The position numbers were made by a program, and so were the translations under genes. The notes beneath the pieces were generated by a model. It was not told where the DNA came from. It ran no database searches and was given only the letters and a program-made list of their open reading frames with translations. DNA of 64,000 bases, from contig NZ_CP155073.1 of NCBI RefSeq assembly GCF_039621805.1, forward strand, positions 1,736,001 to 1,800,000. The letters run 5' to 3'. Positions 7,779-15,818 of the stretch are shown here, one piece after another; the stretch's first letter is position 1, and the number at the start of each line of letters is the position of its first letter. Source of the stretch: Paraburkholderia sp. PREW-6R. Its GTDB lineage: Bacteria > Pseudomonadota > Gammaproteobacteria > Burkholderiales > Burkholderiaceae.

Positions 7779-8636
7779 TCAGGCGTCGGAAGACGGCGCC
7801 GATTGGCCGGCGGAGGTGCCATCCGATTCCGCTAGCGTCTCCGCGTTCGCCGCCACGACCTGCGGAGCTGCTGCTGCGTCGCCTTGCGGTTGTGGGGAAG
7901 TGTCGGCCGCAGCGTTGTTTTTTGCGTTGGTCTCTGCGTTGGCCGCAGCATTCGCCGGGGCAGCGTCAGCCGCCGCAGGAGCCGCCGCCGGGGCCGCCAC
8001 ATTGGCCGCCGACGTGTCGGCGGACGGCGCCGTTCCCGTTGCACCTGCCGCGGCGGCAGCGGCCTTCTGCGCGCTCCTGCCGGCGCGGTGCGCCTGCAGC
8101 CGTTGTGCGCCGGCGGCTTCCTGCGCGGTGACCGTGCCCGCCGCCGCACCCGTCAGATCGACGCGTGCAGCGCCTTCCACGAGGCTTTTCCAGTAGCGGC
8201 TGCCACGGCACCAGGTCTTGATCGCGTCGCGCAACTCGGCTTCGCTCAGCGACAGATCTTTCGAGTGGACGACCAGGTCTTCGAAAATGCCGACCTTCAG
8301 CGGCAGCTTGGGCGCCGGATTCTTCGGGAACGCGTTCGGAAAGCGCTTTTGCAGCCTGCCGATCGATTTCACCACCGGGTCAACGGGCTTTGCATCCGCC
8401 GGCTTCGCTTCCGCCGGTTTCGCCTGCGCGGCGGCGGCCTGCTGGCGAGGCGCACCCTGCTGCGCCTGCGCGTTGCGGCCGCCGGGCGCGCCTTCGCGGC
8501 GCGGCGGCCCGGGCTTGCGGGCAGGCCTCGCGCCCGGCTTGCTGCCGGACTTCGCAGCCGGCTTGGCGGCAGGCGCAGCTTCGGCGCGTGCCGCGGCCAG
8601 TTGCTTCTTCAGTTCAGCGAGTTGTTCGAAACCCAT
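7779..8636 (-). CDS. ProQ/FinO-domain RNA-binding protein
   Basis: This 285-residue protein has a central ProQ/FinO domain (about residues 86-182: RLQKRFPNAFP, LPLKVGIFEDL, LSEAELRDAIKTWCRGSRYWKSL). Proteins of this family bind structured 3' ends of RNAs and act as sRNA chaperones. The domain is flanked by a Lys/Pro/Ala-rich N-terminal arm (20-85, several KPG and RPAR segments) and a long Ala/Asn-rich C-terminal tail, both predicted disordered. The start at 8636 (MGFEQLAELKKQL) is chosen because it begins the conserved helix; 30 more codons are open upstream. It converges with the TAXI gene. Confidence 0.9.
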   Translation of the reverse strand: MGFEQLAELKKQLAAARAEAAPAAKPAAKSGSKPGARPARKPGPPRREGAPGGRNAQAQQGAPRQQAAAAQAKPAEAKPADAKPVDPVVKSIGRLQKRFPNAFPKNPAPKLPLKVGIFEDLVVHSKDLSLSEAELRDAIKTWCRGSRYWKSLVEGAARVDLTGAAAGTVTAQEAAGAQRLQAHRAGRSAQKAAAAAAGATGTAPSADTSAANVAAPAAAPAAADAAPANAAANAETNAKNNAAADTSPQPQGDAAAAPQVVAANAETLAESDGTSAGQSAPSSDA

Positions 8637-8780
8637 AGCGCACAATCGATCGAGAAAGTCGAGATTGTAGCAGCGTGCGGCGACGTGCTCGTGACGAGGC
8701 TGTGACGCAGGCTGCGCGCGGCTCACCGCCCTTTCCGACGGCTGCGTTTGAACTGCCCGTTTTACACCTGCCCACGCCGC

Positions 8781-10142
8781 TCAGCGCAGTACCGCCGCTA
8801 CATCCATTTCGCAGGCTGCCAGTCCTGACACGGACACGCACAAGCCTGGCCGGTCAGTGTTATTACGCAATTCGATCTGGAGTCGATGCCGCTCGGCAAT
8901 CCGCGCGACGATCGCGAGCCCAAGGCCGCTGCCCTCGCCCCGCGCCTGTTCGCCGCGATAGAAGCGGTCGAAAACCCGCCCCAGCTCCGCAACCGGGATG
9001 CCGGCACCGCTGTCCACCACGTCGAAACCCACGTGATCGCCGGTACGCTTCAGAATCACGTCGACGCGGCCGCCGCGCGGCGTGTGGCGGATCGCGTTAT
9101 TGATCAGGTTGTCCAGCAGAACGCTCATGCCGTGCGGCTCCGCGAGCACGGCGTAAGGATCGCTCTCCGAGCGCGCATTTTCGCATTCGAGCCCGAGGTC
9201 GATGTCCTTCGTCTCCGCCAGCAGCGACAGATCGCCCACTGCCTGCTCGCCGATCCGGCGCAGGCTCGTCGGCACCCTTGGCGCCACAGCCTGGGCGTCT
9301 TCGCGGGCGAGCGTCAGGAGTTGCTGCACGAGATGGATGGCGCGGTTCACGCGCCCTTCCACGCGCTCGAGTGTCTGCCGTTCGCCCTTGAGCGAACCGT
9401 CGCGCGAGGCCGCCTGGATCTGCAGCTTGAGCGCCGCGAGCGGCGAGCGCAGTTCGTGCGCGGCATCGGCAATGAACGTGCGTTGCGCCTGCGACGCCGT
9501 GTGCAGCCGCTGCAACAGGTCGTTGAGCGCCTCCACGAGCGGCCTGATTTCAACGGGGACGGTGCCGTCCAGCCGCAACGGTTCGAGCGAATCGAACGAA
9601 CGGGTGGACAACGCGCGCGACAGGGCCCCGATCGGCGCCAGCCCACGCGCCACCACCAGCAGCACCAGAATGAACGTGACCGGCACCAGCAGTGCGAGCG
9701 GCCACAGCGTATGCAACGCGAGTTGCAACGCCAGGTCCTCGCGCACGGAAATGGGCTGCGCCACCTGCACATAGCGCCCCGGCTGCTGCACGCCGAAAGT
9801 ACGCCAGTGACTTTCGCCGCGCTCGACCGTGTCGAAGCCCGGCGGCTGCCGCGTGAGAAACGGCGCGCGCACCGACCGGTAGGCAATGTTGCCGGCATGA
9901 TCCCAGATCTCGATGACGACGCGGTCGTCCGCGAGGCCGCCCAGGTCCGGATCACGGTGCTCCCCGTCGCCGGCGCCCGTCAGGTTCGACGGCAAGGACA
10001 GCGCGATCGTCCGCAATTCATAGTCGAAGAGTTCGCTGGCTTCCTGGCGCGCGGTGTGGAAGATCGCGAAACCGGCCACGGCCGCCGCAGCCGTCAGCCC
10101 GAAAATCAGCCAGCCGAGCACCCAGCGGCGGATCGACGTCAT
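8781..10142 (-). CDS. Sensor histidine kinase (OmpR-partner type, QseC/PmrB-like)
   Basis: This is a 453-residue inner-membrane sensor kinase. It has TM1 at about 8-28, a periplasmic domain of about 110 residues, TM2 at about 147-165, a HAMP-like linker, and a DHp helix with phospho-acceptor His229 in AHELRSPLAAL. The ATP-binding domain shows an N box (NLINNAIRHTPRGG), G1 (DSGAGIP) and G2 (GEGSGLGLAIV). The ATG at 10142 overlaps the response-regulator stop as TGATG; a GTG two codons upstream is possible. The periplasmic region resembles QseC-type sensors. The signal is unknown. Confidence 0.9.
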   Translation of the reverse strand: MTSIRRWVLGWLIFGLTAAAAVAGFAIFHTARQEASELFDYELRTIALSLPSNLTGAGDGEHRDPDLGGLADDRVVIEIWDHAGNIAYRSVRAPFLTRQPPGFDTVERGESHWRTFGVQQPGRYVQVAQPISVREDLALQLALHTLWPLALLVPVTFILVLLVVARGLAPIGALSRALSTRSFDSLEPLRLDGTVPVEIRPLVEALNDLLQRLHTASQAQRTFIADAAHELRSPLAALKLQIQAASRDGSLKGERQTLERVEGRVNRAIHLVQQLLTLAREDAQAVAPRVPTSLRRIGEQAVGDLSLLAETKDIDLGLECENARSESDPYAVLAEPHGMSVLLDNLINNAIRHTPRGGRVDVILKRTGDHVGFDVVDSGAGIPVAELGRVFDRFYRGEQARGEGSGLGLAIVARIAERHRLQIELRNNTDRPGLCVSVSGLAACEMDVAAVLR

Positions 10143-10801
10143 CAGCACCTCTTGAGCCGGTAGCCCACGCCGCGCACGGTGACCACCTGATCCGCGCCGA
10201 TCTTGCGCCGCAGGCTATGCACGTGGACCTCGATCGTATTGCTGCCCACTTCCTCGCCCCAGCCGTACAGCTTCTCTTCGAGTTCAGCCTTCGTGAACAC
10301 ACGCGTGGGCTCTTCGATCAACGCCTGCAGCAGCGCGAACTCGCGTGGCACGAGGGGCAGCACCGTGCCGGCCTTGGCGACTTCATGCGCGGCGGGGTTG
10401 AGCGAGAGCTCGCCATGCGTGTAGACGGGTTGCTTTTGCCCCGTGCGCCGCCGCAGGAGCGCGCGCACGCGTGCCGCCAGTTCGTCGAGGTCGAACGGTT
10501 TGATCAGGTAGTCGTCGGCGCCGGCGTCCAGTCCGCGAATCCGCTCGTCGATCGCGTCGCGCGCGGTCAGGATGATGACGGGCGCACCGTCCCCGCTCCT
10601 GCGGTACGCGTTGAGCACGGCAATGCCGTCTTTCTTCGGCAAGCCGAGATCGAGCAGCACGAGGTCGTACACGCCGTTGCCCAGCGACAGTTCCGCCGCG
10701 CGGCCGTCGTTGGCCCAGTCGATCGCGTAGCCGGCCCGGCGCATCGCGCCGAGGACGGTCTCCGCGATCATGTCGTCGTCTTCGACGAGTAGCAGCCGCA
10801 T
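10142..10801 (-). CDS. OmpR-family response regulator (QseB/PmrA-like)
   Basis: This is a 219-residue response regulator. The receiver domain (1-115) has the acidic pocket EDDD near residues 7-10, phospho-acceptor Asp51 in LLDLGLPKKDG, the conserved TAR switch Thr and KPFD Lys. The C-terminal winged helix (about 125-219) ends with the recognition region SNTIEVHVHSLRRKIG and the wing VRGVGYRL. It is the first gene of a two-gene operon with the kinase. A degenerate pair of hexamers like the box found near the hopanoid genes lies 47 bp upstream, suggesting autoregulation. Confidence 0.92.
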   Translation of the reverse strand: MRLLLVEDDDMIAETVLGAMRRAGYAIDWANDGRAAELSLGNGVYDLVLLDLGLPKKDGIAVLNAYRRSGDGAPVIILTARDAIDERIRGLDAGADDYLIKPFDLDELAARVRALLRRRTGQKQPVYTHGELSLNPAAHEVAKAGTVLPLVPREFALLQALIEEPTRVFTKAELEEKLYGWGEEVGSNTIEVHVHSLRRKIGADQVVTVRGVGYRLKRC

Positions 10802-10847
10802 TGCTTAACCCCTCACCTGATTTTTTACGCATTGTCAGGCGAAACAG

Positions 10848-10864
10848 CTTAACGCGCCCTTATG
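10848..10864. promoter_or_regulatory. Degenerate PmrA-like box upstream of the 10.8-kb response regulator
   Basis: Read on the minus strand, CATAAG and GTTAAG are separated by five bases, and a GACAAT hexamer (possible -10) follows after 11 bases, pointing at the response regulator gene. This mirrors the stronger boxes at 13571 and 19643 but with two changed bases, so it could be a chance match. Function inferred. Confidence 0.35.
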
Positions 10865-10968
10865 GATCGCGCGAACCTCGCTGTGCGCGACGCCTCGGCA
10901 TGGCACGCGAAGGCTTACTCCGCGGATTTGCGTTTCCAAAGCGGCGCTTGCGCTCGGCGAGCGCTCGC

Positions 10969-11793
10969 CTAGCCGCCCAGTACGTCGGTGAATCCTCCGA
11001 GCCTCAGGCCCGCTGCACGGATCGCGTTTGCGACCTTCGCCGACATGAGCGCCCGCAGCTCGTCATCGTGCCGGTATTCGCGCATGCCATCGCTCAGTGC
11101 GCGGTCTCCGGCCACGGCCGGGTGGCAGTAAATTTCGCCGACGCCCGGCGGCAAGCCCGCGAGCGCCGCCAGCCAGGCGGCCTCATCCATCCGGCCGCTG
11201 CCGGCGATGCCCACCACATAGTCGTTATGTGCGATGCCGGCGCGCTTCAGGCTCGCGCGCACATGCGCAAGCCAGGGCCGCAACCAGAACGGTGCGCCTG
11301 CTTCGAAGGGCAGCCGCATCGCCTTCATTCCGTACTCGCGGCCAATATCCAGAATCAGCGCGAGCACCGTGGGATGCAGATGAAAATGCTTGTGCGTGTT
11401 GACGTGATCGAGAGCCAGCCCGGTTCTTGCAAAGGCGTCGAACTGTGCGCGGATTTCATACGCGAGTTGCTTGCGCACCTGCGGCAGGAAGAAAAACCTC
11501 ACGCCGTCGCGCACCATGTTGTCGCCGAAACGGCCGTGCGCGTCGACCAGGGCGGCGATGTCGTGCGACGGCGTCACCGCGTCGCCGTCCGCGAGCACCA
11601 GATGCAGACCCACGCGAAGTTGCGGCATCGTGCGCGCCCGCGCCACGGCGTCGCTCGCGGCCGGCGCGCCGATCATCAGGCTCGCCGCGGTCAGCACGCC
11701 GCCACGATGCGCGCGTTCCACTGCCATATTCACCCGCGGGTGCAGGCCAAAATCGTCGGCGGTCACGATCAGCGCGCGCGGCCTAACGTCCAT
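10969..11793 (-). CDS. hpnK: ChbG/HpnK-type deacetylase, hopanoid head-group
   Basis: This is a 274-residue YdjC/ChbG-fold carbohydrate deacetylase. The metal site appears as TADDFG (about residues 11-16) and the HVNTHKHFHLHP segment in the middle; the C-terminal EIYCHPAV is also typical. In hopanoid producers HpnK removes the acetyl group from N-acetylglucosaminyl-bacteriohopanetetrol made by HpnI, giving the glucosamine form. The start at 11793 (MDVRPRALIVTADDFG) overlaps the 3' end of the upstream glycosyltransferase by 11 bp; the open frame to 12003 is within that gene and not used. Assignment to hopanoid metabolism rests on the HpnI and HpnJ neighbours. Confidence 0.88.
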   Translation of the reverse strand: MDVRPRALIVTADDFGLHPRVNMAVERAHRGGVLTAASLMIGAPAASDAVARARTMPQLRVGLHLVLADGDAVTPSHDIAALVDAHGRFGDNMVRDGVRFFFLPQVRKQLAYEIRAQFDAFARTGLALDHVNTHKHFHLHPTVLALILDIGREYGMKAMRLPFEAGAPFWLRPWLAHVRASLKRAGIAHNDYVVGIAGSGRMDEAAWLAALAGLPPGVGEIYCHPAVAGDRALSDGMREYRHDDELRALMSAKVANAIRAAGLRLGGFTDVLGG

Positions 11794-13036
11794 CCGACGT
11801 CTCCATGACTTCCATTGCCTCCAGCACGTCCACGACGTTAAGCGCACCGTTATGCGAGCCCGACGTTTGCACGGGCATACGGGCGCCGCGCCACACCACG
11901 TGCGAGCCGAACGCGGCTGCACACCACTGCAGCGCCAGCAACGCATCACGCAGCGGCACGAGCGGCAGATCGCGCCAGAACGTGCGTTCGTGCCTCGCGG
12001 CACGCCAGTGCAGCAACAGCCGCGCCGCGCATCCCACCACCGTGCTGGCTGTACTCAGCGCGACCGGCGACGCCCAGCCGTGCGGATGCACGATGCCCGC
12101 GAGCCACGCGCCAGCGAGCAGCCACGGCGACGTGAACGTGACGAACAGGAACGCGAACCCCGCGGGATTCAGCGAGCGGATCGTGCGCAGCCAGCGCGTT
12201 TCGCGCTGCCACAGCGCGGCAAACGTCGGCTCGATGACGTCGGTCGCTACCATCACGCGCGACAATACTGTTCGCAGTCCCAACGTGCGCACGTGTTCGG
12301 CGAGCCAGTAGTCGTCGGCGAGACAGTTTTTTAGCGCCGCGAAACCGCCAATACGGTCGAGCGTGGCCCGGCGCAGCGCCAGCGTCGCGCCGAATCCGAA
12401 GCGTCGCGAGCCGGCCGCGTGCGCGACACGCACTGACGGCGCAAACCACTCGTTGATGAAAAGCGCGCCCACGCGCGGCCAGAATCCGCCGACGCCTTGC
12501 GCCACATAGAGACAGGTGACCACGCCCACCTGCGGATCGGCGAGCGGCGCGGCTACGGTGTCCAGATAATCCGGCTCGACGGCAATGTCGCTGTCCGCGA
12601 TCACGATCACGTCATGCCGCGCGCGCCCGGCCATGTTGATCAGATTGCTGACTTTCAGATTGCTGCCGTGCACACGCGTGTCGATGGCGAGTTCGATATC
12701 GTGTCGCGGAAAGGCGGCCTGCAGGCGGCGCACCACGGCAACCGCCGGGTCGTCGGGCGACGACACACCGAGCACGAGCTGGAAATGGCCGTGCCGCTGG
12801 TAACAGAAAGTGCGCAGGTTTTCATAGAGACGCGGCTCGACGCCGCACAGCGGCTTGAGCACACTGACCCCTACTTTTGCGAACGCAGGCGCGGTGCGGT
12901 GCGGCGCGGTGCGCGCACCATCGCGGCGCGCCGCGAAAAACGGCATGGCGAGCGCCGCCAGGGTCGCGTACAGCGATGCGCCGGCACATCCGGCGAGCAG
13001 GACCCATTGGCACAGTGTCAATGTGTGCGCCGCCAT
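11783..13036 (-). CDS. Second HpnI-type glycosyltransferase (HpnI2)
   Basis: This is a 417-residue membrane family-2 glycosyltransferase, a clear paralogue of the gene at 16951-18111. It has an N-terminal TM helix (about 8-30), a GT-A domain with KPLCG, the metal-binding ADSD followed by IAVEPDYL, an acidic LADD segment and the RWLRTIRSLNP motif, then C-terminal TM helices. All elements needed for catalysis appear intact. It overlaps hpnK, so the pair probably acts sequentially: GlcNAc transfer to bacteriohopanetetrol, then deacetylation. The start at 13036 is supported mainly by homology; the ribosome-binding site is weak. Why two HpnI copies exist is unknown. Confidence 0.85.
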   Translation of the reverse strand: MAAHTLTLCQWVLLAGCAGASLYATLAALAMPFFAARRDGARTAPHRTAPAFAKVGVSVLKPLCGVEPRLYENLRTFCYQRHGHFQLVLGVSSPDDPAVAVVRRLQAAFPRHDIELAIDTRVHGSNLKVSNLINMAGRARHDVIVIADSDIAVEPDYLDTVAAPLADPQVGVVTCLYVAQGVGGFWPRVGALFINEWFAPSVRVAHAAGSRRFGFGATLALRRATLDRIGGFAALKNCLADDYWLAEHVRTLGLRTVLSRVMVATDVIEPTFAALWQRETRWLRTIRSLNPAGFAFLFVTFTSPWLLAGAWLAGIVHPHGWASPVALSTASTVVGCAARLLLHWRAARHERTFWRDLPLVPLRDALLALQWCAAAFGSHVVWRGARMPVQTSGSHNGALNVVDVLEAMEVMETSDGR

Positions 13037-13049
13037 CGTCCGGTGTCCG

Positions 13050-13415
13050 TCAGTGCTCGGCCAGCACGAACGGCCTGCGCGTGAAGCGCAGGTGAAGAAT
13101 GACGAGCCAGCGGCGCGGACAGTCCGCGCCGACGGCGATGGCGGCCGGCTGGACGGCGTACGCGCCGTGCGACAGCGGCGTGGCATGGCGGCTTTGCATC
13201 GCAAGCGCGAACGCCGCGTGCGCAAATCGACGCACCGCGACGACGCTGCTCACGATCACCACGACTGCGAGCACGCGAAACGGGGCGGTAACGAAAGTGG
13301 CCTGGGAAACCGGCGAGACCAGCAATGCGACGCACGCCACCGCTTCGGCGGCCATGGCCGTGAACGAGGCAACCATCAGGTGCGCCCGCAGCATGTCGAC
13401 AGTGGCTGGCTTCAT
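13050..13415 (-). CDS. Small two-helix membrane protein upstream of hpnI2
   Basis: This is a 121-residue protein with two hydrophobic segments (about 14-36 and 45-65), a basic middle and a basic C-terminus (PRRWLVILHLRFTRRPF). I recognise no family. It ends 13 bp before hpnI2 on the same strand and starts next to the divergent regulatory region, so it would be the first gene of the hpnI2-hpnK transcript. The ATG at 13415 has only a weak GAGA element; longer in-frame starts exist to 13547 but would overlap the promoter box region. Reality as a gene is likely but not certain. Confidence 0.55.
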   Translation of the reverse strand: MKPATVDMLRAHLMVASFTAMAAEAVACVALLVSPVSQATFVTAPFRVLAVVVIVSSVVAVRRFAHAAFALAMQSRHATPLSHGAYAVQPAAIAVGADCPRRWLVILHLRFTRRPFVLAEH

Positions 13416-13556
13416 CGTGGGGTCTCGTGATCCGGCAGGCGTGCGGCGCGCCCGAACGTGCATACAGGCGAGCCCTCGCGCTTTGCGTGATTCGTCAGCA
13501 CAATCCGTCGACATGACCGGCCGACGCATTGCGCGAGCGTCATCCAATGAAGGGCG

Positions 13557-13605
13557 ATGTTATCGATCCAAGCTGAAGGAAACCTTAAGCTTTGGAGCGT
13601 ATAAA
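13557..13605. promoter_or_regulatory. Bidirectional PmrA-like box between hpnI2 block and two-component system
   Basis: The 20-mer AGCTGAAGGAAACCTTAAGC at 13571-13590 contains hexamers CTGAAG and CTTAAG with a 5-base spacer. It is read as a direct repeat on both strands because CTTAAG is its own complement. Rightward, TATAAA begins exactly 10 nt after the box (13600-13605), driving the response regulator at 13705. Leftward, TAACAT begins exactly 10 nt from the box (13562 to 13557), pointing at the 13415-13050/hpnI2/hpnK genes. The identical 20-mer recurs upstream of hpnJ. The layout fits an OmpR/PmrA-family activator covering both -35 regions. Confidence 0.72.
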
Positions 13606-13704
13606 GCGAGGGGTGAACAGGATGGTAAAAGCACGGGATGGCGAGGACCATTGGTGCGAAAAGTGCCACACGTCATACGTTAAAAGGTAAAGGAAGGTCT
13701 GCTC

Positions 13705-14364
13705 ATGCGTGTATTGCTCGTAGAAGACGACGACCTGATCGGCAATGGAGTCGAAGCCGGTTTGCGTCAGGCCGGTTTCACCGTCGACTGGACCCGGGAC
13801 GGCCACAAGGCCGGGCTCGCGCTCGACACCACGCGCTACGCGCTGGTGGTGCTCGACCTCGGTCTGCCTCGCATCTCCGGCATGGACCTGCTCCGGCGTC
13901 TGCGCGGCGCGGGCAAGGACGTGCCGGTGCTCGTGCTCACGGCCAAAGGCACGGTCGGCGATCGTGTGACGGGTCTCGAGGCCGGCGCCGACGACTATCT
14001 CGGCAAGCCATTCGATCTGACCGAACTGATTGCACGCTGCCGCGCGCTGCTCAGACGCTCGCATGGGCGCAGCGTTGAAGTGATCCGCTACCGGAATCTG
14101 ACGGTCAATCCGGCGGCGCAAACCGTCGAACTGGACAACGTTCGCGTGCCGCTCACGTCGCGCGAGTGGGCGGTTCTGATTCAACTTCTGACCCATCTGG
14201 GCGTGCCGCAGTCGCGTGCGCGCCTCGAGGAGAGCCTGTATGGCTGGCAGGAGGAAATCGAAAGCAACGCGATCGAGGTGCACGTGTCCAATCTGCGCAA
14301 GAAACTCGGCGCGAGTTTGATCCGGACCGTGCGCAACATCGGTTACGTGGTGGAAAAAGAATGA
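13705..14364 (+). CDS. OmpR-family response regulator (PmrA-like) inside the hopanoid cluster
   Basis: This is a 219-residue regulator with a receiver domain (Asp51 in VVLDLGLPRISG, acidic EDDD, Thr in LVLTAKG, Lys in GKPFD) and a C-terminal OmpR winged helix ending in SNAIEVHVSNLRKKLG and VRNIGYVVEKE. It is transcribed divergently from the hpnI2-hpnK block, and its promoter overlaps a PmrA-like box that recurs upstream of hpnJ, so it is the best candidate to control both hopanoid blocks and itself. It forms an operon with the kinase through an ATGA overlap. Family assignment firm; regulon inferred. Confidence 0.93.
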   Translation: MRVLLVEDDDLIGNGVEAGLRQAGFTVDWTRDGHKAGLALDTTRYALVVLDLGLPRISGMDLLRRLRGAGKDVPVLVLTAKGTVGDRVTGLEAGADDYLGKPFDLTELIARCRALLRRSHGRSVEVIRYRNLTVNPAAQTVELDNVRVPLTSREWAVLIQLLTHLGVPQSRARLEESLYGWQEEIESNAIEVHVSNLRKKLGASLIRTVRNIGYVVEKE

Positions 14365-15764
14365 CGTCCGCGTCCATTCGCCAGCGGCTCGTGCTGCTCG
14401 TGCTCGCGAGCATCGTGCTGATCTGGGGCATCGCGCTGATGTCGAGTTATCGTCAGGCCACGCGCGAAGTCGGCGAGTGGGAGGAAGCGCGCCTCGCGGA
14501 ACTCGCACAGATTCTCGCGCTGCTCGATGAGCGCAATCTGACCACCCTCGCCAATGCGCGCATTGACGTACGGGAAGAAGAAAAAGGCGGCGAAGTGGGC
14601 GCGAACGACGCCGACGACGACGATTCGTTGCCGCGCGACGCGCTCTTCCAGGTGCGCGACCGGCACGGCGACGTGCTGGCCGGCAGTCCGCAGTTACGTG
14701 CGCTCGGCGCATGGAATCTGCCTCTGCCCGCGCAAAGCGGCGCGGAAGACATGACGCTGGGCAGCCAGATTTATCACACATTCACGCTGCGCAGTCCGTC
14801 GCCCGGCAACACCGTGCGCGTGTTCGAACTGGCCAACACGCGCAGCGACCTGGTCAGCGGCGTCGCGAGCCGGATCGCGCGGCCTACGCTGATCGCGCTG
14901 CCGGTGCTGGCGTTGCTGGTCTGGTTTGCAATCGGCTGGAGTCTGGCCCCGTTACGCACGCTCTCCGGCGCGATTCGCTCGCGCGACATCCACCGGCTCG
15001 AACCGGTCGACATCGGCCGCGCGCCGACCGAGGTGCGCCCGCTCGTGGACGCGATCAATGCGCTGCTATCGCGCCTCGTGCATTCACTGGAGCGCGAGCG
15101 CGCTTTTACCACCGACGCCGCGCATGAACTGAAAACGCCGCTGGCCGCGATCAAGGTGCAGGCGCAAGTCGCACTCGCGGAACCGGACAGGTCGTTGCAA
15201 CGTCTCGCGATGGAACGCGTCGTGCAGGGGGTCGACCGGAGCGCGCGGCTTGCCGAGCAACTGCTGCTGCTTGCACGGCTGGACACGCAGGAAAAGATGG
15301 CTACGGCGCCGCTCAAACCGGCGGCGGTCGCCAAAGATGCGTTGCTCGCGACCGCCGGCAACGCGCAGCAGAAGGACATCCGCGTGACGCTGTCGGGCGA
15401 CCCGCAGGCGCAGATCGACGCTGAGCCCGTGCTGATGGGCATCCTGCTCGACAATCTGCTCGATAACGCGATCAAGTACGGGCGGGTGGGCGGCAACGTC
15501 GAAGTCGACGTACGGCAGGCGGGCGACGAGGTGCACCTGATCGTACGAGACGATGGCCCAGGCGTCGCGGCAGACGACCTTGACCGGCTGACCCATCGCT
15601 TCTTTCGCGCGACCGGCAATCAGGCCACCGGCAGCGGGCTCGGTCTTTCGATCGTCGCCCGGATTGCCGAGCATTTTGGCGCGAGCCTGCGGCTCACCGG
15701 CGGCGACGACGCTCGCGGCCTCACGGTTCGGGTGTCGTTTCCCGCGCATGCAGCCACGCTTTGA
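14361..15764 (+). CDS. Sensor histidine kinase with an acidic periplasmic loop
   Basis: This is a 467-residue inner-membrane kinase. It has TM1 at about 8-28, a periplasmic domain at about 30-172, TM2 at about 173-195, HAMP, and a DHp helix with His255 in AHELKTPLAAI. The ATPase domain shows N box NLLDNAIKYGR, DDGPGV and TGSGLGLSIV. The periplasmic part contains a strongly acidic run at about residues 71-88 (REEEKGG then DADDDD), which could bind cations or cationic peptides as acidic patches do in PhoQ- and PmrB-type sensors. Its ATG overlaps the regulator stop (ATGA). It converges on hpnL with 54 bp between. Confidence 0.92.
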   Translation: MTSASIRQRLVLLVLASIVLIWGIALMSSYRQATREVGEWEEARLAELAQILALLDERNLTTLANARIDVREEEKGGEVGANDADDDDSLPRDALFQVRDRHGDVLAGSPQLRALGAWNLPLPAQSGAEDMTLGSQIYHTFTLRSPSPGNTVRVFELANTRSDLVSGVASRIARPTLIALPVLALLVWFAIGWSLAPLRTLSGAIRSRDIHRLEPVDIGRAPTEVRPLVDAINALLSRLVHSLERERAFTTDAAHELKTPLAAIKVQAQVALAEPDRSLQRLAMERVVQGVDRSARLAEQLLLLARLDTQEKMATAPLKPAAVAKDALLATAGNAQQKDIRVTLSGDPQAQIDAEPVLMGILLDNLLDNAIKYGRVGGNVEVDVRQAGDEVHLIVRDDGPGVAADDLDRLTHRFFRATGNQATGSGLGLSIVARIAEHFGASLRLTGGDDARGLTVRVSFPAHAATL

Positions 15765-15818
15765 GCGGAGACTGATGGTCCGATGGGGACGGCCAGCGAC
15801 CGCCTGCCGGCCGACGCC

